A DNA stretch of 64,000 nt from Alloalcanivorax gelatiniphagus (GTDB lineage Bacteria; Pseudomonadota; Gammaproteobacteria; Pseudomonadales; Alcanivoracaceae), in NCBI RefSeq assembly GCF_005938655.1, contig NZ_VCQT01000001.1, forward strand, positions 1 to 64,000, written 5' to 3'. Shown piece by piece: positions 8,905 to 17,758 of the stretch. The notes beneath the pieces are model-generated. The model did no database searches and was not told where the DNA came from. It saw nothing but the letters and a program-made list of their open reading frames with translations. Made by a program: the position numbers and the translations under genes. Every line of letters begins with the position of its first letter. Position 1 is the first letter of the stretch.

Positions 8905-9912
8905 ATGCCGGCTAGCGCCTCTATCAGTAATAAAACTTTCCGGATGCTGGCTTTGCTGCATGCGTTGCCCCGGGCACCGAGGAAGGCCACCAGCGCGGAG
9001 CTCCAAGAAAAGCTGGCGAACGATGGTCACGAAATCAGCAAGCGCTCGGTGGAGCGTTACCTCGAAGAGTTGAGCGCGTCCCACGAGTTTGGGGCCATGC
9101 TTCGGTGTGATGACGCCTCGCAGCCCTACGGCTGGTCGATCCACAGTGAGCGCAATCTCTCCATCCCCGGCATGGATGCACAAATGGCGGCCACCTGGGA
9201 CCTGGTTCACCGCTATCTGAAGCCTCTAATGGCGAAGGACGCGCTGGAGAAGCTCGATCCGGTGTTTCGCGAAGCCAGAAGCTGGTTCGAGAAGCACCGG
9301 CCCATTGGCAAACGGTACTGGTCGGACAAAGTCGCCTATGTGCCCCGGGGCTTTGCGTTGCAGCCGGCCAAGGTGGCGCCGGGTATCGCGGATCAGGTCT
9401 ATGACGCCCTCCACCGCAACCGGCAGATGGACATTTGGTACAAGGACAACTCCGAATCTCAGCGCGTCCACCCGTACGCGCTGGTCGATCGCGGCGCGGT
9501 ACGCTATCTGGTGGTGAGATTCTGGCAGTACGAGGACTACCGGCACTTGGCGCTGCAGCGGCTCCGGAAAGTCAGGGTGCTCGACGATGAGGTCGAGAGA
9601 GCGGGGGATTTCGATCTGGACCGTTATCTCCGGGATAGCCAGATGAATCTGCCGTACGGGGAGAGCATTGAAGTCGTGCTGAACTTCAAGGGTCGGGCCG
9701 GCGACCACCTCTACGAGACACCGATTAATGCCAGCCAAAGCTTGCAGAAACTCGACGACGGCACTCTTCTTACGGCGCACCTTGAACACACGCAGGAGCT
9801 GGTGTGGTGGATCCTGGGCTTCGGTGCGAGCGTAGAAGTGGTCGAGCCGCACGGCCTTCGGGAAGAAGTCGCTGACGAGGTCCTGCGCGCGCAGCAGCTG
9901 TATAAAAAGTAG
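8905..9912 (+). CDS. WYL-domain transcriptional regulator
   Basis: An N-terminal winged helix-turn-helix (about residues 8-65, including ATSAELQEKL and SKRSVERYLEEL) is followed by a WYL domain: VYDALHRNRQMDIWYKD, then HPYALVDRGAVRYLVVRFW, with LALQRLRKVRVLDD as the conserved strand. A C-terminal WCX-like segment ends the protein. WYL regulators sense nucleotide or nucleic-acid ligands and often repress defence genes. The ATG at 8905 (GGGG nine bases upstream) is favoured over in-frame ATGs at 8881 and 8890. A palindrome in its promoter suggests autoregulation. Confidence 0.85.
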   Translation: MPASASISNKTFRMLALLHALPRAPRKATSAELQEKLANDGHEISKRSVERYLEELSASHEFGAMLRCDDASQPYGWSIHSERNLSIPGMDAQMAATWDLVHRYLKPLMAKDALEKLDPVFREARSWFEKHRPIGKRYWSDKVAYVPRGFALQPAKVAPGIADQVYDALHRNRQMDIWYKDNSESQRVHPYALVDRGAVRYLVVRFWQYEDYRHLALQRLRKVRVLDDEVERAGDFDLDRYLRDSQMNLPYGESIEVVLNFKGRAGDHLYETPINASQSLQKLDDGTLLTAHLEHTQELVWWILGFGASVEVVEPHGLREEVADEVLRAQQLYKK

Positions 9913-10024
9913 CCGCCCGAGCGGAGCAGCCGACACAAGGGCTTCCTGGCCGAAAAGATATGTTTGCAATGTATCAATAATGGATATATTGTTAATGTAT
10001 CTTAACTGCTCGGGAAGCATTCCA

Positions 10025-10738
10025 ATGTTTGACGAATTGTTGTTCAAGGTCGATGGCATCTTTACGGCGGACGACCTGGTAAACGCAGTTGATGCGGGCT
10101 TTCAACACATGGAGGAGGCCGGTTACTTCACTAAAAGCGTGCCTTCGAGAGATCAACTTCTGGCTGCTCATTCGTACGCCTTCGGCGGCGAGCTCCCTCC
10201 TCAAGGTGATGACAAACCTTCGCTTTTCCCTGGATGGCACATGGATGACTGGCTGAGCGATGCGCTCAAGTTCGTCGGTGTTCTTGAGCCCCTGATCGAG
10301 CTCAGCGGTGGACCTGGTGAGCACCAGTCCCTCCTTCTACAGACCATTTGCGGCCTTTACGCTCGGGCCAAGCTGGACTGCTGGCTCGCCGGCAATCCGA
10401 TGGAACTGCCAGACCATCCGCGAGGGGCCATCTTTCCATTGCTTGGATTCAACCTGGATTTGGATGAGATGAACTCGCTATCAGTGCTCGGCCTGCCGGA
10501 AGAAGATCTTTCGATCCGGGAAGTGGCGCTGCTGGCGGGGCTTAGTGAAATCACCGTAAGAAACGCCGCCTCTCCATCCCGTGGTGAAGAGTTGACGCTC
10601 CGGCGGACCAGTTATCGGGGGCGCGTTGGTAGCCGTTCAAGAAGCATGAGTCGTTCGGTGGCATCACCAAGGGATGCGTTGACCTACCTGCTAAAGCAGA
10701 AACGCTTTACGCCTACCCACTCGTCCAACGAATCATAA
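10025..10738 (+). CDS. Hypothetical protein with C-terminal HTH-like motif
   Basis: The 237-residue product starts MFDELLFKVDGIFTADDLV, with GGGAAG upstream of the ATG at 10025; an upstream in-frame ATG at 9980 lacks such a site. Most of the protein is mixed helix without a recognised family. Near residues 165-185 the segment LSIREVALLAGLSEITVRNA looks like a helix-turn-helix, followed by an Arg/Ser-rich tail. It lies 112 bp downstream of the WYL gene and 22 bp before the next small gene, so the three may be co-transcribed. Confidence 0.6.
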   Translation: MFDELLFKVDGIFTADDLVNAVDAGFQHMEEAGYFTKSVPSRDQLLAAHSYAFGGELPPQGDDKPSLFPGWHMDDWLSDALKFVGVLEPLIELSGGPGEHQSLLLQTICGLYARAKLDCWLAGNPMELPDHPRGAIFPLLGFNLDLDEMNSLSVLGLPEEDLSIREVALLAGLSEITVRNAASPSRGEELTLRRTSYRGRVGSRSRSMSRSVASPRDALTYLLKQKRFTPTHSSNES

Positions 10739-10760
10739 TCAGGTCTTAAAGGAGATAGTC

Positions 10761-11036
10761 ATGAAGAAGTTGTTGCGATCCGTCGAGGGTGCAAACCGTT
10801 CAGGTAAGAAGTGCCATCCCGTTTCACTTCGAGACGGGCGCTATGTGATCTATGCCGGACCGACCACCCGCGACACGGTAAAGGTGACGGCAAGCGAGCT
10901 GATAGAGATGCTAGAAGTCGGGCTTTTGGATGACAAAGGAACCATCCGCATGGCGCAGGCGGACGGTAGTCCAGCTTATGCACCCGGTGCGTTGAGGCCT
11001 TTGCGTGTTAACGGAGTGAGATTCCCAGCGATGTGA
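10761..11036 (+). CDS. Small hypothetical protein
   Basis: AAAGGAGAT precedes the ATG by the expected distance, which strongly supports this 91-residue gene. The product is basic at the N-terminus (MKKLLRSVEGANRSGKKC) and then looks like a compact alpha/beta domain (GRYVIYAGPTTRDTVKVTAS). No family is recognised. Its close spacing with the preceding HTH-like gene suggests one operon and perhaps a joint role. Confidence 0.6.
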   Translation: MKKLLRSVEGANRSGKKCHPVSLRDGRYVIYAGPTTRDTVKVTASELIEMLEVGLLDDKGTIRMAQADGSPAYAPGALRPLRVNGVRFPAM

Positions 11037-11507
11037 GTAGATTTTGCTTAGATGTTCACCTTTAAACAGGTGGGCGCGTTTTGTGTCCATCCTTTTTTCC
11101 TTCATCATGACTCCAGCGCCGCACTTCGCTGGACTACGGCTAAGCTTGCTATAGAAAGGTTGTCAATAACTTCGGCGAAATTACCTACACCATTGCTTCC
11201 CGAAACTTGGCCGGGGCCCCACTAAGCTCCTAACCTGCTCCTAGAAACGGGGCTTTCCAAGGAGCCAGTCCAGCTATCGCCAAGATTAGGCCCACTAAGT
11301 CTGAAATCGGCCCGGTGAAATCCAGACGCAGCCCGTCGAGCTCCGTGGCCTCTTCGCCCCGGATACCGTTGCGAAATCACACCTTCCGGTTGCGAAATTC
11401 TGAAGGTCCAGTACCGGAAGAACTCCGAGTGGGCGGTATATGGTATGGAGTGAGTGAAAGATGATCCTTAGACGGGCACTATTTACCAATTATCCAGTTT
11501 GAAAAAT
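11037..11507. other. Intergenic stretch with a weak hairpin, no clear gene
   Basis: Just after the preceding stop lies CACCT-TTAAAC-AGGTG followed by a loose T-rich run near 11090-11102, a possible terminator. Further on no frame has a start with a ribosome-binding site. A short frame around 11390-11455 (CEILKVQYRKNSEWAVYGME) looks protein-like and may be a gene remnant. The 3' ends of two convergent units meet here. Confidence 0.4.
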
Positions 11508-12272
11508 TCACATCTCTATCCAAAGATGGTCAATTCTAATTTTTTTCAACCCTAGTCCACGCATATGAGTAGACCGAAATAAAGCTGTTTTAGATACAGA
11601 GTCTTGACTAGTCATAATGAGCTTATCTTCGAGTGACCAGTCACCTTCCAAGGACATTTCTAATTCGTCAATCCATCGATCAAGTTGCTTAGCCCAAGTC
11701 CGGATATCTTTTTCCTGTATATATGCAACCATCACGGCTCTAACATGCGCTGAGGCATGGTGGCCAACTTTAAATCGATGGATGCCTCCAGTGCTGCTAA
11801 AGCTACTGTAAATATATTCTCTTCGATCACGTTTGCTTCCAGGAGGAGTTGGCAATCGTTTGCATTCGATCGGTAAGAGTGTTTGATATTTCGTGTACTG
11901 TCGCCCTTCGATCCAAATCACAGCCCCGCTTGGTGCCACGGCAAGGTCTATTTCGCGACCGGCGCCGACTTCATCGGGTTCTTCTCGTTTGAACTGAAGA
12001 AAATCCCAGCCGGGAGTGTGTCGACTCACACTTGCAAGGTGCGAGCAAAGCTGCGAGGTCAGACCATTCTCGTTGCTATGACTTGGTCTCATGGGATCAT
12101 CACGCCAAGCAGGCAACTCAGCTCCAATAAACTCGATCAAAGAGTCGAACCATTCACCTTTAAGATGGACTTCGGGATCGAGAACCCCTGAATATGATTG
12201 AATTTCGGCTTCATCCGCAAGCAAGTCAAAACCCCTGTTCACGAAGGTCTGCGAGAACGTCATCGGCGTCAC
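11508..12272 (-). CDS. PD-(D/E)XK nuclease-like protein, partner of the adjacent methyltransferase
   Basis: The 254-residue protein contains a catalytic pattern of the PD-(D/E)XK superfamily: GREIDLAVAP (Asp about 109), then LLPIECKRLP (Glu136 and Lys138). This is the core of many type II restriction endonucleases. Its first codons overlap the end of the methyltransferase gene by 47 bp, so translation is probably coupled and the pair is best read as a restriction-modification or modification-linked defence unit. The base composition is lower in GC than the backbone. The recognition sequence and whether it truly cuts DNA are unknown. Start choice between 12272 and an ATG nine bases later is uncertain. 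Confidence 0.65.
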   Translation of the reverse strand: MTPMTFSQTFVNRGFDLLADEAEIQSYSGVLDPEVHLKGEWFDSLIEFIGAELPAWRDDPMRPSHSNENGLTSQLCSHLASVSRHTPGWDFLQFKREEPDEVGAGREIDLAVAPSGAVIWIEGRQYTKYQTLLPIECKRLPTPPGSKRDRREYIYSSFSSTGGIHRFKVGHHASAHVRAVMVAYIQEKDIRTWAKQLDRWIDELEMSLEGDWSLEDKLIMTSQDSVSKTALFRSTHMRGLGLKKIRIDHLWIEM

Positions 12273-15096
12273 GAAGCGCGATTGAACGCATCCAAAAGCG
12301 ATGACGATCTGGCTTTAGAAGAAACAGAAAGTTCTTGTCGTATAATCGAGTAATGCGCGTAACGGTGAGGCTGGATCCTCGTCGCTGATAAAGAAGAGCA
12401 TCCAGACGATCACGCAGCTCGCCGGCGCCTGACCAATCCACCGTTCCATCACCAAATGCGTATGCTTTGCAAATGGCGCCTGGCCATTGCTCTGAAGGAA
12501 GTGCCTGAAGTTGGCCTTCTCCATAGACTCCATTGATCTGCGAAACAAGAACGCGATCAAACGCTTCAAGGGCGTCTGTCGAAACTTTCTGCATCGCAGG
12601 AGAGCTGGTGCCGAGTCTGATGAAATCACGCTGGAACGATACGATATCTTCCGCAATAATTTTCTCATTGGCACTTAAGTCTAGATCCCTTTCTTCTGGA
12701 TAGGGGATGGAAAAAATATCAGCATTAAATATAGAGGTGGCTCGTTGCGTAAAGAGGCGAGAACTTATTCCGGCAACATAGGCGCGTAATGCAACTGACT
12801 CCTTTTTAAGCCAGTTGGCGATCTGCGAAAGCTCCTCGGGGTCGTCAGGGGCGGAAAAGCCAACGATTTCGTTCTTGTAAGTCAAATAACCGTCTTTCCA
12901 TACATCAAAATAAAGATTTTCGTGCTCCTTAATGAGAAGAAGAGGAGCGGCAAAGCGATTGGCTGACTTAGGGTCTTTGACTGGATCGTCTGGAACGTCG
13001 ATTATAAGGGAGCGATCAATGCCTTTAGCCCCCAGCGCTTGAGTGGGCAGCAACGGCTTACCAATCAAATGCTGAGTATTGTCGGAACTGTTTTTTTGCC
13101 CACCAAAATATCCTTCGCCAAAATCCCAGCCTCTCTCGGTGGCAAACTCTTTTAACGTTTTATAGCCGCGCAAACGGGTAATCATTTCATGGACGCGATT
13201 ACCTCCTAGTAGGTTCGCTCGCCAAATATCCTGCGAGCAGGTTGCATCTGCGTTGCGTAGCCAGTGCAAATCGTAATAGTCTATATCGAAGCCCTGCTCA
13301 GCGGTGGCACGTCCATTTCGTCGAAAGACCGCATGTAGAACGCGGCCGTCTGGCTTAGAACTTGTTGCCTCGGCAATGACAATAATGATCTTGGGGTCTG
13401 CACCCCCTTTTTTGAAAAGTCCCCGAACTGATACAAAGTCTAAAATCTCACGCGTCTTCCAGCGACTTAAAAAAGATCGGCGGAACGAGAGCGAATGCTG
13501 GTTGTAGAGAAAGCCTGCTGGTTCGACCATTGCCAGCACGCCATTTTCTTCCAACATCTCCATTGCTTCATGGAGAAAGAGGTATGCCAATTGCTTGTCC
13601 GCGAGATAATCATGTTTTTTCTTATAAGAATCGTAGCAACGTCGAGCGCCCTCTGTTGTGAGAGACGACGCAAACGGTGGGTTTCCAACAATGACTGAAA
13701 TTGGTGATTTTACCAGCTCCATTTGCTTCGCATCGAAAAAACAACTGTGGTGAAGAGTGACGTCGGCGAGCGGCGGGAATAGTTTAACGCTGGAGCGAAT
13801 TTCTTCCGGCTGTAGCGCGTCACAAAGGCTGAGGCAGAGGCTAAACGCAGCAAGCTCAATGGCGCCGTCTTCAACATCAATGCCATGAACTCGCTCCAAC
13901 AGTGAGCGCAAGTCATTTATGCTTGGGCGAACCCAGTCGTTGCGCCAACGCCAGTGCAGAACTAGTCGCTTGTAGGCCTCGACAAGAAAGACGCCAGACC
14001 CGCACGCTGGATCGAGGATCACACCTTCTCCAGCTGTTAGCTCGTCAAGCTTATCCCAACTCAACGTTTCTTCCAGCATAAGCCGAACTAAGGCCGGTGG
14101 TGTATAGATAGAACTTGATGCGTCTTTTACGAACAGTTGGTAGATATTGCTGATCAGCTCTATGGGCAGATCACGAAATGAATACAGACGCCAAAGACTC
14201 ATCTGGCCATTTCCGTCTTCATATCCCTCGACCAGCCGGGCGTAGTTTACAAGCTCAGTATTGTTTACCAGTGACAAGTGTTCTTCTTTTGTGAGGCGAA
14301 ATACATGGCCATTAAACCGTTCTTCCAGCGCTATAAGAAGTCTGGACAGCGCTTGGCCATCACCTAGGACCTCAAAAAAGCGTTTAGTTCCTCGACGCAC
14401 CTTTTCAAAGTCAGAAGGCAGAAGAACTGAGCGCTCTTCAAGGTAGGCAATGAGCAACGAGAGAATAAGAAGCTTTCGGCTTAGCTGAGGTGCAAGTAGC
14501 TTCCTTTCCGATAGACTTGCTGCTAATGCTCTGACAGCCTCAACCAGGGTACGATGCGCGGCCTTCTGTGCGGAAAGCATGAGCTTACAGACTTCTGGGT
14601 CATCCCAGATTGTTCCGTTTCGTATTCTGTTGGCGTCCCACCATGCGTCCTCAGCGGCTATCTGTGCACCTATGGCAAGGGTGCGCACCGGCTCGCAAAT
14701 CTGAGTGCCATCTTTGCCAACGAAATCCGGTGCGTGGGCGCAACGAAAGAGCTGAACAGAGCCAGGTAGTACTCGGTAAACGAGAGGGATGGCACCCCAG
14801 CTCCATAGGCGTTTATGCAGTTCGGCAAAGCCGGGATCATCTGGGTCATCACCAGAGTCGAATATAAAAGCTTGGGCAACAGGCGCCCTACCATGGCGGG
14901 AAGCCTCAAAAAAAACTGCACGCGCGCCATAGGAGCGCGCCTTTTCCATAATAGAAACTTCTTCCGGAGGCCTTCCTCTGTAATCGTAATCGCTGACGGT
15001 GACCAGTCCGTCAATATGGGATACGCGCCGGCCATCACCAGCCGGGAGCAACCAATCGACTGACGCTTGTGAGGCGCAGGGTTCGTCAAGTGTCAT
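12226..15096 (-). CDS. N6-adenine DNA methyltransferase (Eco57I/type IIG-like)
   Basis: This roughly 956-residue protein has the SAM-binding motif ILDPACGSGVFLVEA (about residue 360) and the catalytic motif VGNPPFAS (about 470), the NPPF signature of gamma-class N6-adenine methyltransferases. About 350 residues precede motif I without an evident nuclease active site, and a long C-terminal part probably forms the target-recognition region. That layout resembles Eco57I-type or BREX PglX-like enzymes, but no other BREX or DISARM genes are nearby. The ATG at 15096 is used; a GTG at 15105 is possible. The downstream overlapping nuclease gene is the likely partner. Confidence 0.8.
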   Translation of the reverse strand: MTLDEPCASQASVDWLLPAGDGRRVSHIDGLVTVSDYDYRGRPPEEVSIMEKARSYGARAVFFEASRHGRAPVAQAFIFDSGDDPDDPGFAELHKRLWSWGAIPLVYRVLPGSVQLFRCAHAPDFVGKDGTQICEPVRTLAIGAQIAAEDAWWDANRIRNGTIWDDPEVCKLMLSAQKAAHRTLVEAVRALAASLSERKLLAPQLSRKLLILSLLIAYLEERSVLLPSDFEKVRRGTKRFFEVLGDGQALSRLLIALEERFNGHVFRLTKEEHLSLVNNTELVNYARLVEGYEDGNGQMSLWRLYSFRDLPIELISNIYQLFVKDASSSIYTPPALVRLMLEETLSWDKLDELTAGEGVILDPACGSGVFLVEAYKRLVLHWRWRNDWVRPSINDLRSLLERVHGIDVEDGAIELAAFSLCLSLCDALQPEEIRSSVKLFPPLADVTLHHSCFFDAKQMELVKSPISVIVGNPPFASSLTTEGARRCYDSYKKKHDYLADKQLAYLFLHEAMEMLEENGVLAMVEPAGFLYNQHSLSFRRSFLSRWKTREILDFVSVRGLFKKGGADPKIIIVIAEATSSKPDGRVLHAVFRRNGRATAEQGFDIDYYDLHWLRNADATCSQDIWRANLLGGNRVHEMITRLRGYKTLKEFATERGWDFGEGYFGGQKNSSDNTQHLIGKPLLPTQALGAKGIDRSLIIDVPDDPVKDPKSANRFAAPLLLIKEHENLYFDVWKDGYLTYKNEIVGFSAPDDPEELSQIANWLKKESVALRAYVAGISSRLFTQRATSIFNADIFSIPYPEERDLDLSANEKIIAEDIVSFQRDFIRLGTSSPAMQKVSTDALEAFDRVLVSQINGVYGEGQLQALPSEQWPGAICKAYAFGDGTVDWSGAGELRDRLDALLYQRRGSSLTVTRITRLYDKNFLFLLKPDRHRFWMRSIALRDADDVLADLREQGF

Positions 15097-15143
15097 TTGG
15101 GGCACCGTTGAACTGAGATCGCCTGATTTTGGCAGACAGGGCC

Positions 15144-15350
15144 TTATTCATTAGCCTGGCCATTGTTCTGTTTTTTTTGTGACAGAAAAAAACCTTCTTT
15201 AAGAAGATCTGTCATGCTAATCCCTTGAGCGACCGCAAATCCTTTGAACTGTTTCTTGAATTCTGGGCTGACTTTGAAATTGAGCGATGCTCCTTTCTCA
15301 GCTTCTGCTACAGATTCACCGCTCTGTGCGGATGTCTTGCTGCTAGTCAT
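15144..15350 (-). CDS. Ribbon-helix-helix (CopG/ParG-like) DNA-binding protein
   Basis: A 68-residue protein: a polar N-terminal tail precedes ASLNFKVSPEFKKQFKGFAV, a beta strand plus helix pattern, and GISMTDLLKEGFFL, together the ribbon-helix-helix fold of CopG, Arc and ParG proteins. GGAG eight bases before the ATG at 15350 supports the start over the 15386 alternative. It is 47 bp upstream of the methyltransferase in the same direction, so it may regulate that operon, or it may be a plasmid-type partition or antitoxin relic. Confidence 0.7.
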   Translation of the reverse strand: MTSSKTSAQSGESVAEAEKGASLNFKVSPEFKKQFKGFAVAQGISMTDLLKEGFFLSQKKQNNGQANE

Positions 15351-15402
15351 TGGGCGATCTCCACTCAGTGCCTGGCCCTCATGCAAAAGAAAGGCAGGGC
15401 GA

Positions 15403-15453
15403 TTCTGCCATATTTCTGGCTTTCAAGAAAGACAGAAAACCAGAAAGGCAGAA
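15403..15453. promoter_or_regulatory. Dyad-symmetric region upstream of the RHH gene
   Basis: TTCTGCC at one end matches GGCAGAA at the other, with TCTGG/CCAGA inside and CTTTC-AA-GAAAG at the centre. Several AGAAAGGCAG-like half-sites recur, as expected for an RHH protein binding tandem short boxes. It lies about 55 bp upstream of the RHH start. Confidence 0.5.
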
Positions 15454-16018
15454 GGTATGGTGGCCCGTCCACCTTTGCCGCGAAGTGTTACACCGTTACC
15501 TTTATAAAGGCATGCCGCCATTGCAATCGACCGAACCAACAATGGCTCCGCTCGTTATTGGTGGAGTGTGCATCCCGGATCACAGCCCGCGCCCGACGGC
15601 GTCTCGCCTCTCTTGGGCTGCCATCCGTGACGCATTTGCCGGGCCTGCGAACTCTGCTTGCGTGTGACTGGCACATTGAGCCGGTTGCTGGCCGTCAAGC
15701 TAGAGGAAGAAGTGGTTACGGTGGTGGCCGGGGAGGGCGAGCACGGGGCGCGGGCGGCACCTCTCCTACGATGCCGGTGTTGATTGAGGGCTATCCGCGC
15801 AACCTGATGCTGGCCTTGCAGCGCCGGGAGCATACAGGGGGACGGTCAGACCTATGGGACCCCGGCCTGGTGCTGTAGAGCCACCGCTTTTGTTATGCGT
15901 TTAGTAGCATCCAGTCGCCCCGGGAAACCGCTGGGCGCCTTCTATGGCGCCTCTATCAGCCATTTTTTCTATCAGCAAGTGATCCCGAAACGCCTTTTAA
16001 CGAGGTGGGTATTGGTTT
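15454..16018. other. Gene-poor stretch with possible remnants
   Basis: Small rightward frames are present, for example GTG near 15664 (VTGTLSRLLAVKLEEEVVTV) and ATG near 15771 (MPVLIEGYPRNLMLALQRRE). Both read like protein but are only about 35-40 codons and lack good ribosome-binding sites. They may be fragments of decayed genes. Nothing else is recognisable. Confidence 0.35.
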
Positions 16019-16564
16019 CTAATCTGCTTCTAACCCATACAAATCTAGTAGGCGTTGGTTGTCTTCAAGCCAACGATTGAAGCGAATCTTCAGGTCGTCA
16101 ATATTAGGGTTGTCGACGCCTATCCAGTCGCATCGCTGGTAAACAGCGCGCTGGTACGCCCCCCATATCCCGTACCGCCGCATGGAAAAACTCTTCTTCC
16201 GGCCCTGCTGCGCGGTCACCGTGATGTTCCAGTCTAGGGATTTGCCTCTTTGTACCGGCCGGATTCCGACCAGGCCGAATGGATTGGCCTCAGTTTTCTC
16301 GGTGAACAGCTTCAGAGGGCGCTGGTCGCCCATGGCGGCTTTGACTTCTGGAAGCGTAAGTTGCTCGTCCCTCCAGGCTTTTGCGGCTGCAAAAGCTGCA
16401 TCTTTACCGCCGTGCTTCCGGTCTCTGAAATCTTTCCTTCTGAGCTTTCGATCGCCCTCCGAGTCCAGATGCGGGATGACACAGAACCAGAGTGCCGGGC
16501 TGTGCAATCTATAAAGATATAAAAACGGGTGAATGTGGGGAGGGCGTTTAACTAGCCTTTCCAT
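16019..16564 (-). CDS. AP2/ERF-like domain DNA-binding protein
   Basis: The 181-residue protein contains KLRRKDFRDRKHGGKDAAFA followed by AAKAWRDEQ, the helix-ending signature of bacterial AP2-domain proteins found in phages and integrative elements. A second, weaker copy of the fold spans about residues 90-150 (NPFGLVGIRPVQRGKSLDWN onward). AP2 proteins bind DNA through a three-stranded sheet. Its partners are unknown. No strong ribosome-binding site is seen before the ATG at 16564. A palindrome 61 bp upstream may be its operator. Confidence 0.6.
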   Translation of the reverse strand: MERLVKRPPHIHPFLYLYRLHSPALWFCVIPHLDSEGDRKLRRKDFRDRKHGGKDAAFAAAKAWRDEQLTLPEVKAAMGDQRPLKLFTEKTEANPFGLVGIRPVQRGKSLDWNITVTAQQGRKKSFSMRRYGIWGAYQRAVYQRCDWIGVDNPNIDDLKIRFNRWLEDNQRLLDLYGLEAD

Positions 16565-16624
16565 AGCTCTAACTTCCGTTGGATCGGTATGTTGTTCTTT
16601 TTCATGGGGGATTGCCGCTCATCG

Positions 16625-16642
16625 CCTCTATCGGGATAGAGG
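16625..16642. promoter_or_regulatory. Perfect 8-bp palindrome upstream of the AP2 gene
   Basis: CCTCTATC-GG-GATAGAGG sits in the promoter region of the leftward AP2-domain gene. Similar TCTCTAT/ATAGAGA dyads occur near 34270 in another intergenic region of the island. A regulatory role is inferred from position only. Confidence 0.4.
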
Positions 16643-16761
16643 TCACCTCTCGGGCCGACCATGGTGGCGAAAAGCTATCAGACGATTAGAAAATGATCTA
16701 ATGGAGATTAATCAATAAACAGACCGGAAGGTCATGTTTATGCAGTATTTAGAAGGGCGAA

Positions 16762-17652
16762 TTAATCCGCCATGGTGATCCAGCGTTCAATGTCCTGCAG
16801 GTTCTGAACGACGATTTGCTGCGCTTGCGGCGAGCGCTGTTCTGCCGGCAGGTCCACGCGGAGCTGCTGCAACAGATAACTGACCAGGGCGCCCCGAGTC
16901 TCAATCTTCAGTTGCTGGCGGACCATGCCGTAGTCCCTGGCGATCAACGCGCGCTGGGCGTCGGTGAGGCGCGGATCCGGCGTCAGGCGCACCGCCACCC
17001 GGGCACACCAGGCTGCATCGTCCTCGACGCCGCGGTCTGCCGGCAGAACCAGCTCCGGTCGATCGCTGATGCGGCTGAGCACGAAGTCTCTGAAGTCGCC
17101 GTTCTTCTCGCACCAGGCCCGTACATGCCAGCGGAAACCGGTATGTACCACGGTGTGCGGCTGGATCACCCTGAACTCGGGCTCAGGGTTCGCCAGCGAG
17201 GCGTACTCAATCTCCACTCGCTTCTTTTCCCGACAGGCCTGCAGTACCGGGCGCAACACCTCGGGACGCAGATCCCGAGCCGGCGGCAGCAGCACCTCGG
17301 TATTGAGCTCCCGTACCGTCAACGATTCGAGTGAGCAGGCCAGGTCCTCCCGGGCGTGCATCATCTGCAGGTATTCATCCGCCACGCCTCGGGTGAACAC
17401 CGGTCGGAAGTCCTCGGCGGGCCGGTAGCCCTTGAGGAAGCGGTCGTACTCCAAGTTGCCAGGCCCATAGTCGACCAGATAGGTGTTGATGTCCTTGCTG
17501 GCCTGCTGCCGGCCGATACCGAAAGCCCGCTTCAGATGATTGGTGGTCAGCCGTCCTTCCCACAGCGCCACCACCTCGATCAGACGGTAGCGCAGCAGCA
17601 AATCCCAGCGCACCGGCCATTCGCCGGCACTCTTTCGCGCGGTACGGACCAT
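16762..17652 (-). CDS. WYL-domain regulator of the BrxR/CapW type
   Basis: An N-terminal winged helix (about 15-70; LTTNHLKRAFGIGRQQASKD contains the recognition helix) is followed by a WYL domain (VEIEYASLANPEPEFRVIQP, then HTVVHTGFRWHVRAWCEKNG and RDFVLSRI) and a C-terminal WCX region. The 296-residue length and order match BrxR/CapW repressors that control BREX, CBASS and other defence loci. AGGAG sits six bases before the ATG. The gene is divergent from the TPR/helicase pair and begins ten bases from a direct-repeat leader that recurs upstream of the type I R-M genes, so control of both is plausible. Confidence 0.85.
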   Translation of the reverse strand: MVRTARKSAGEWPVRWDLLLRYRLIEVVALWEGRLTTNHLKRAFGIGRQQASKDINTYLVDYGPGNLEYDRFLKGYRPAEDFRPVFTRGVADEYLQMMHAREDLACSLESLTVRELNTEVLLPPARDLRPEVLRPVLQACREKKRVEIEYASLANPEPEFRVIQPHTVVHTGFRWHVRAWCEKNGDFRDFVLSRISDRPELVLPADRGVEDDAAWCARVAVRLTPDPRLTDAQRALIARDYGMVRQQLKIETRGALVSYLLQQLRVDLPAEQRSPQAQQIVVQNLQDIERWITMAD

Positions 17653-17661
17653 CCCCGTCTC

Positions 17662-17758
17662 CTGCCTGAAAATACGACATGTTCATGTAGCCAGTATAGC
17701 CATGTCAATAGTAGCGCCATATATTGGTGCGTGTCACGGACGGAGACTTGAGGCAAGG
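17662..17758 (+). promoter_or_regulatory. Defence leader/operator, copy 1
   Basis: The first 21 bases are identical to the start of a second copy at 22287-22381, and the similarity continues through CATGT boxes, a GTCACGGA block and GGCA. Within it CGACATG-TT-CATGTAG is a near-perfect dyad, and GACATG-N19-CATGT is kept in both copies. Located between the BrxR-like gene and the rightward TPR/helicase genes, it is the likely repressor target. Confidence 0.65.

Noticed and set aside
8637-8990. N-terminal extension of the hypothetical protein at 8193-8636
   Set aside because: It covers the WYL promoter and the palindrome, shows no conservation with the paralogue at 30795-31214, and the ATG at 8636 has its own AGGA.
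15225-15878. A 217-codon rightward frame over the RHH gene
   Set aside because: It overlaps the supported RHH gene and its operator, starts without a ribosome-binding site and looks like random sequence.
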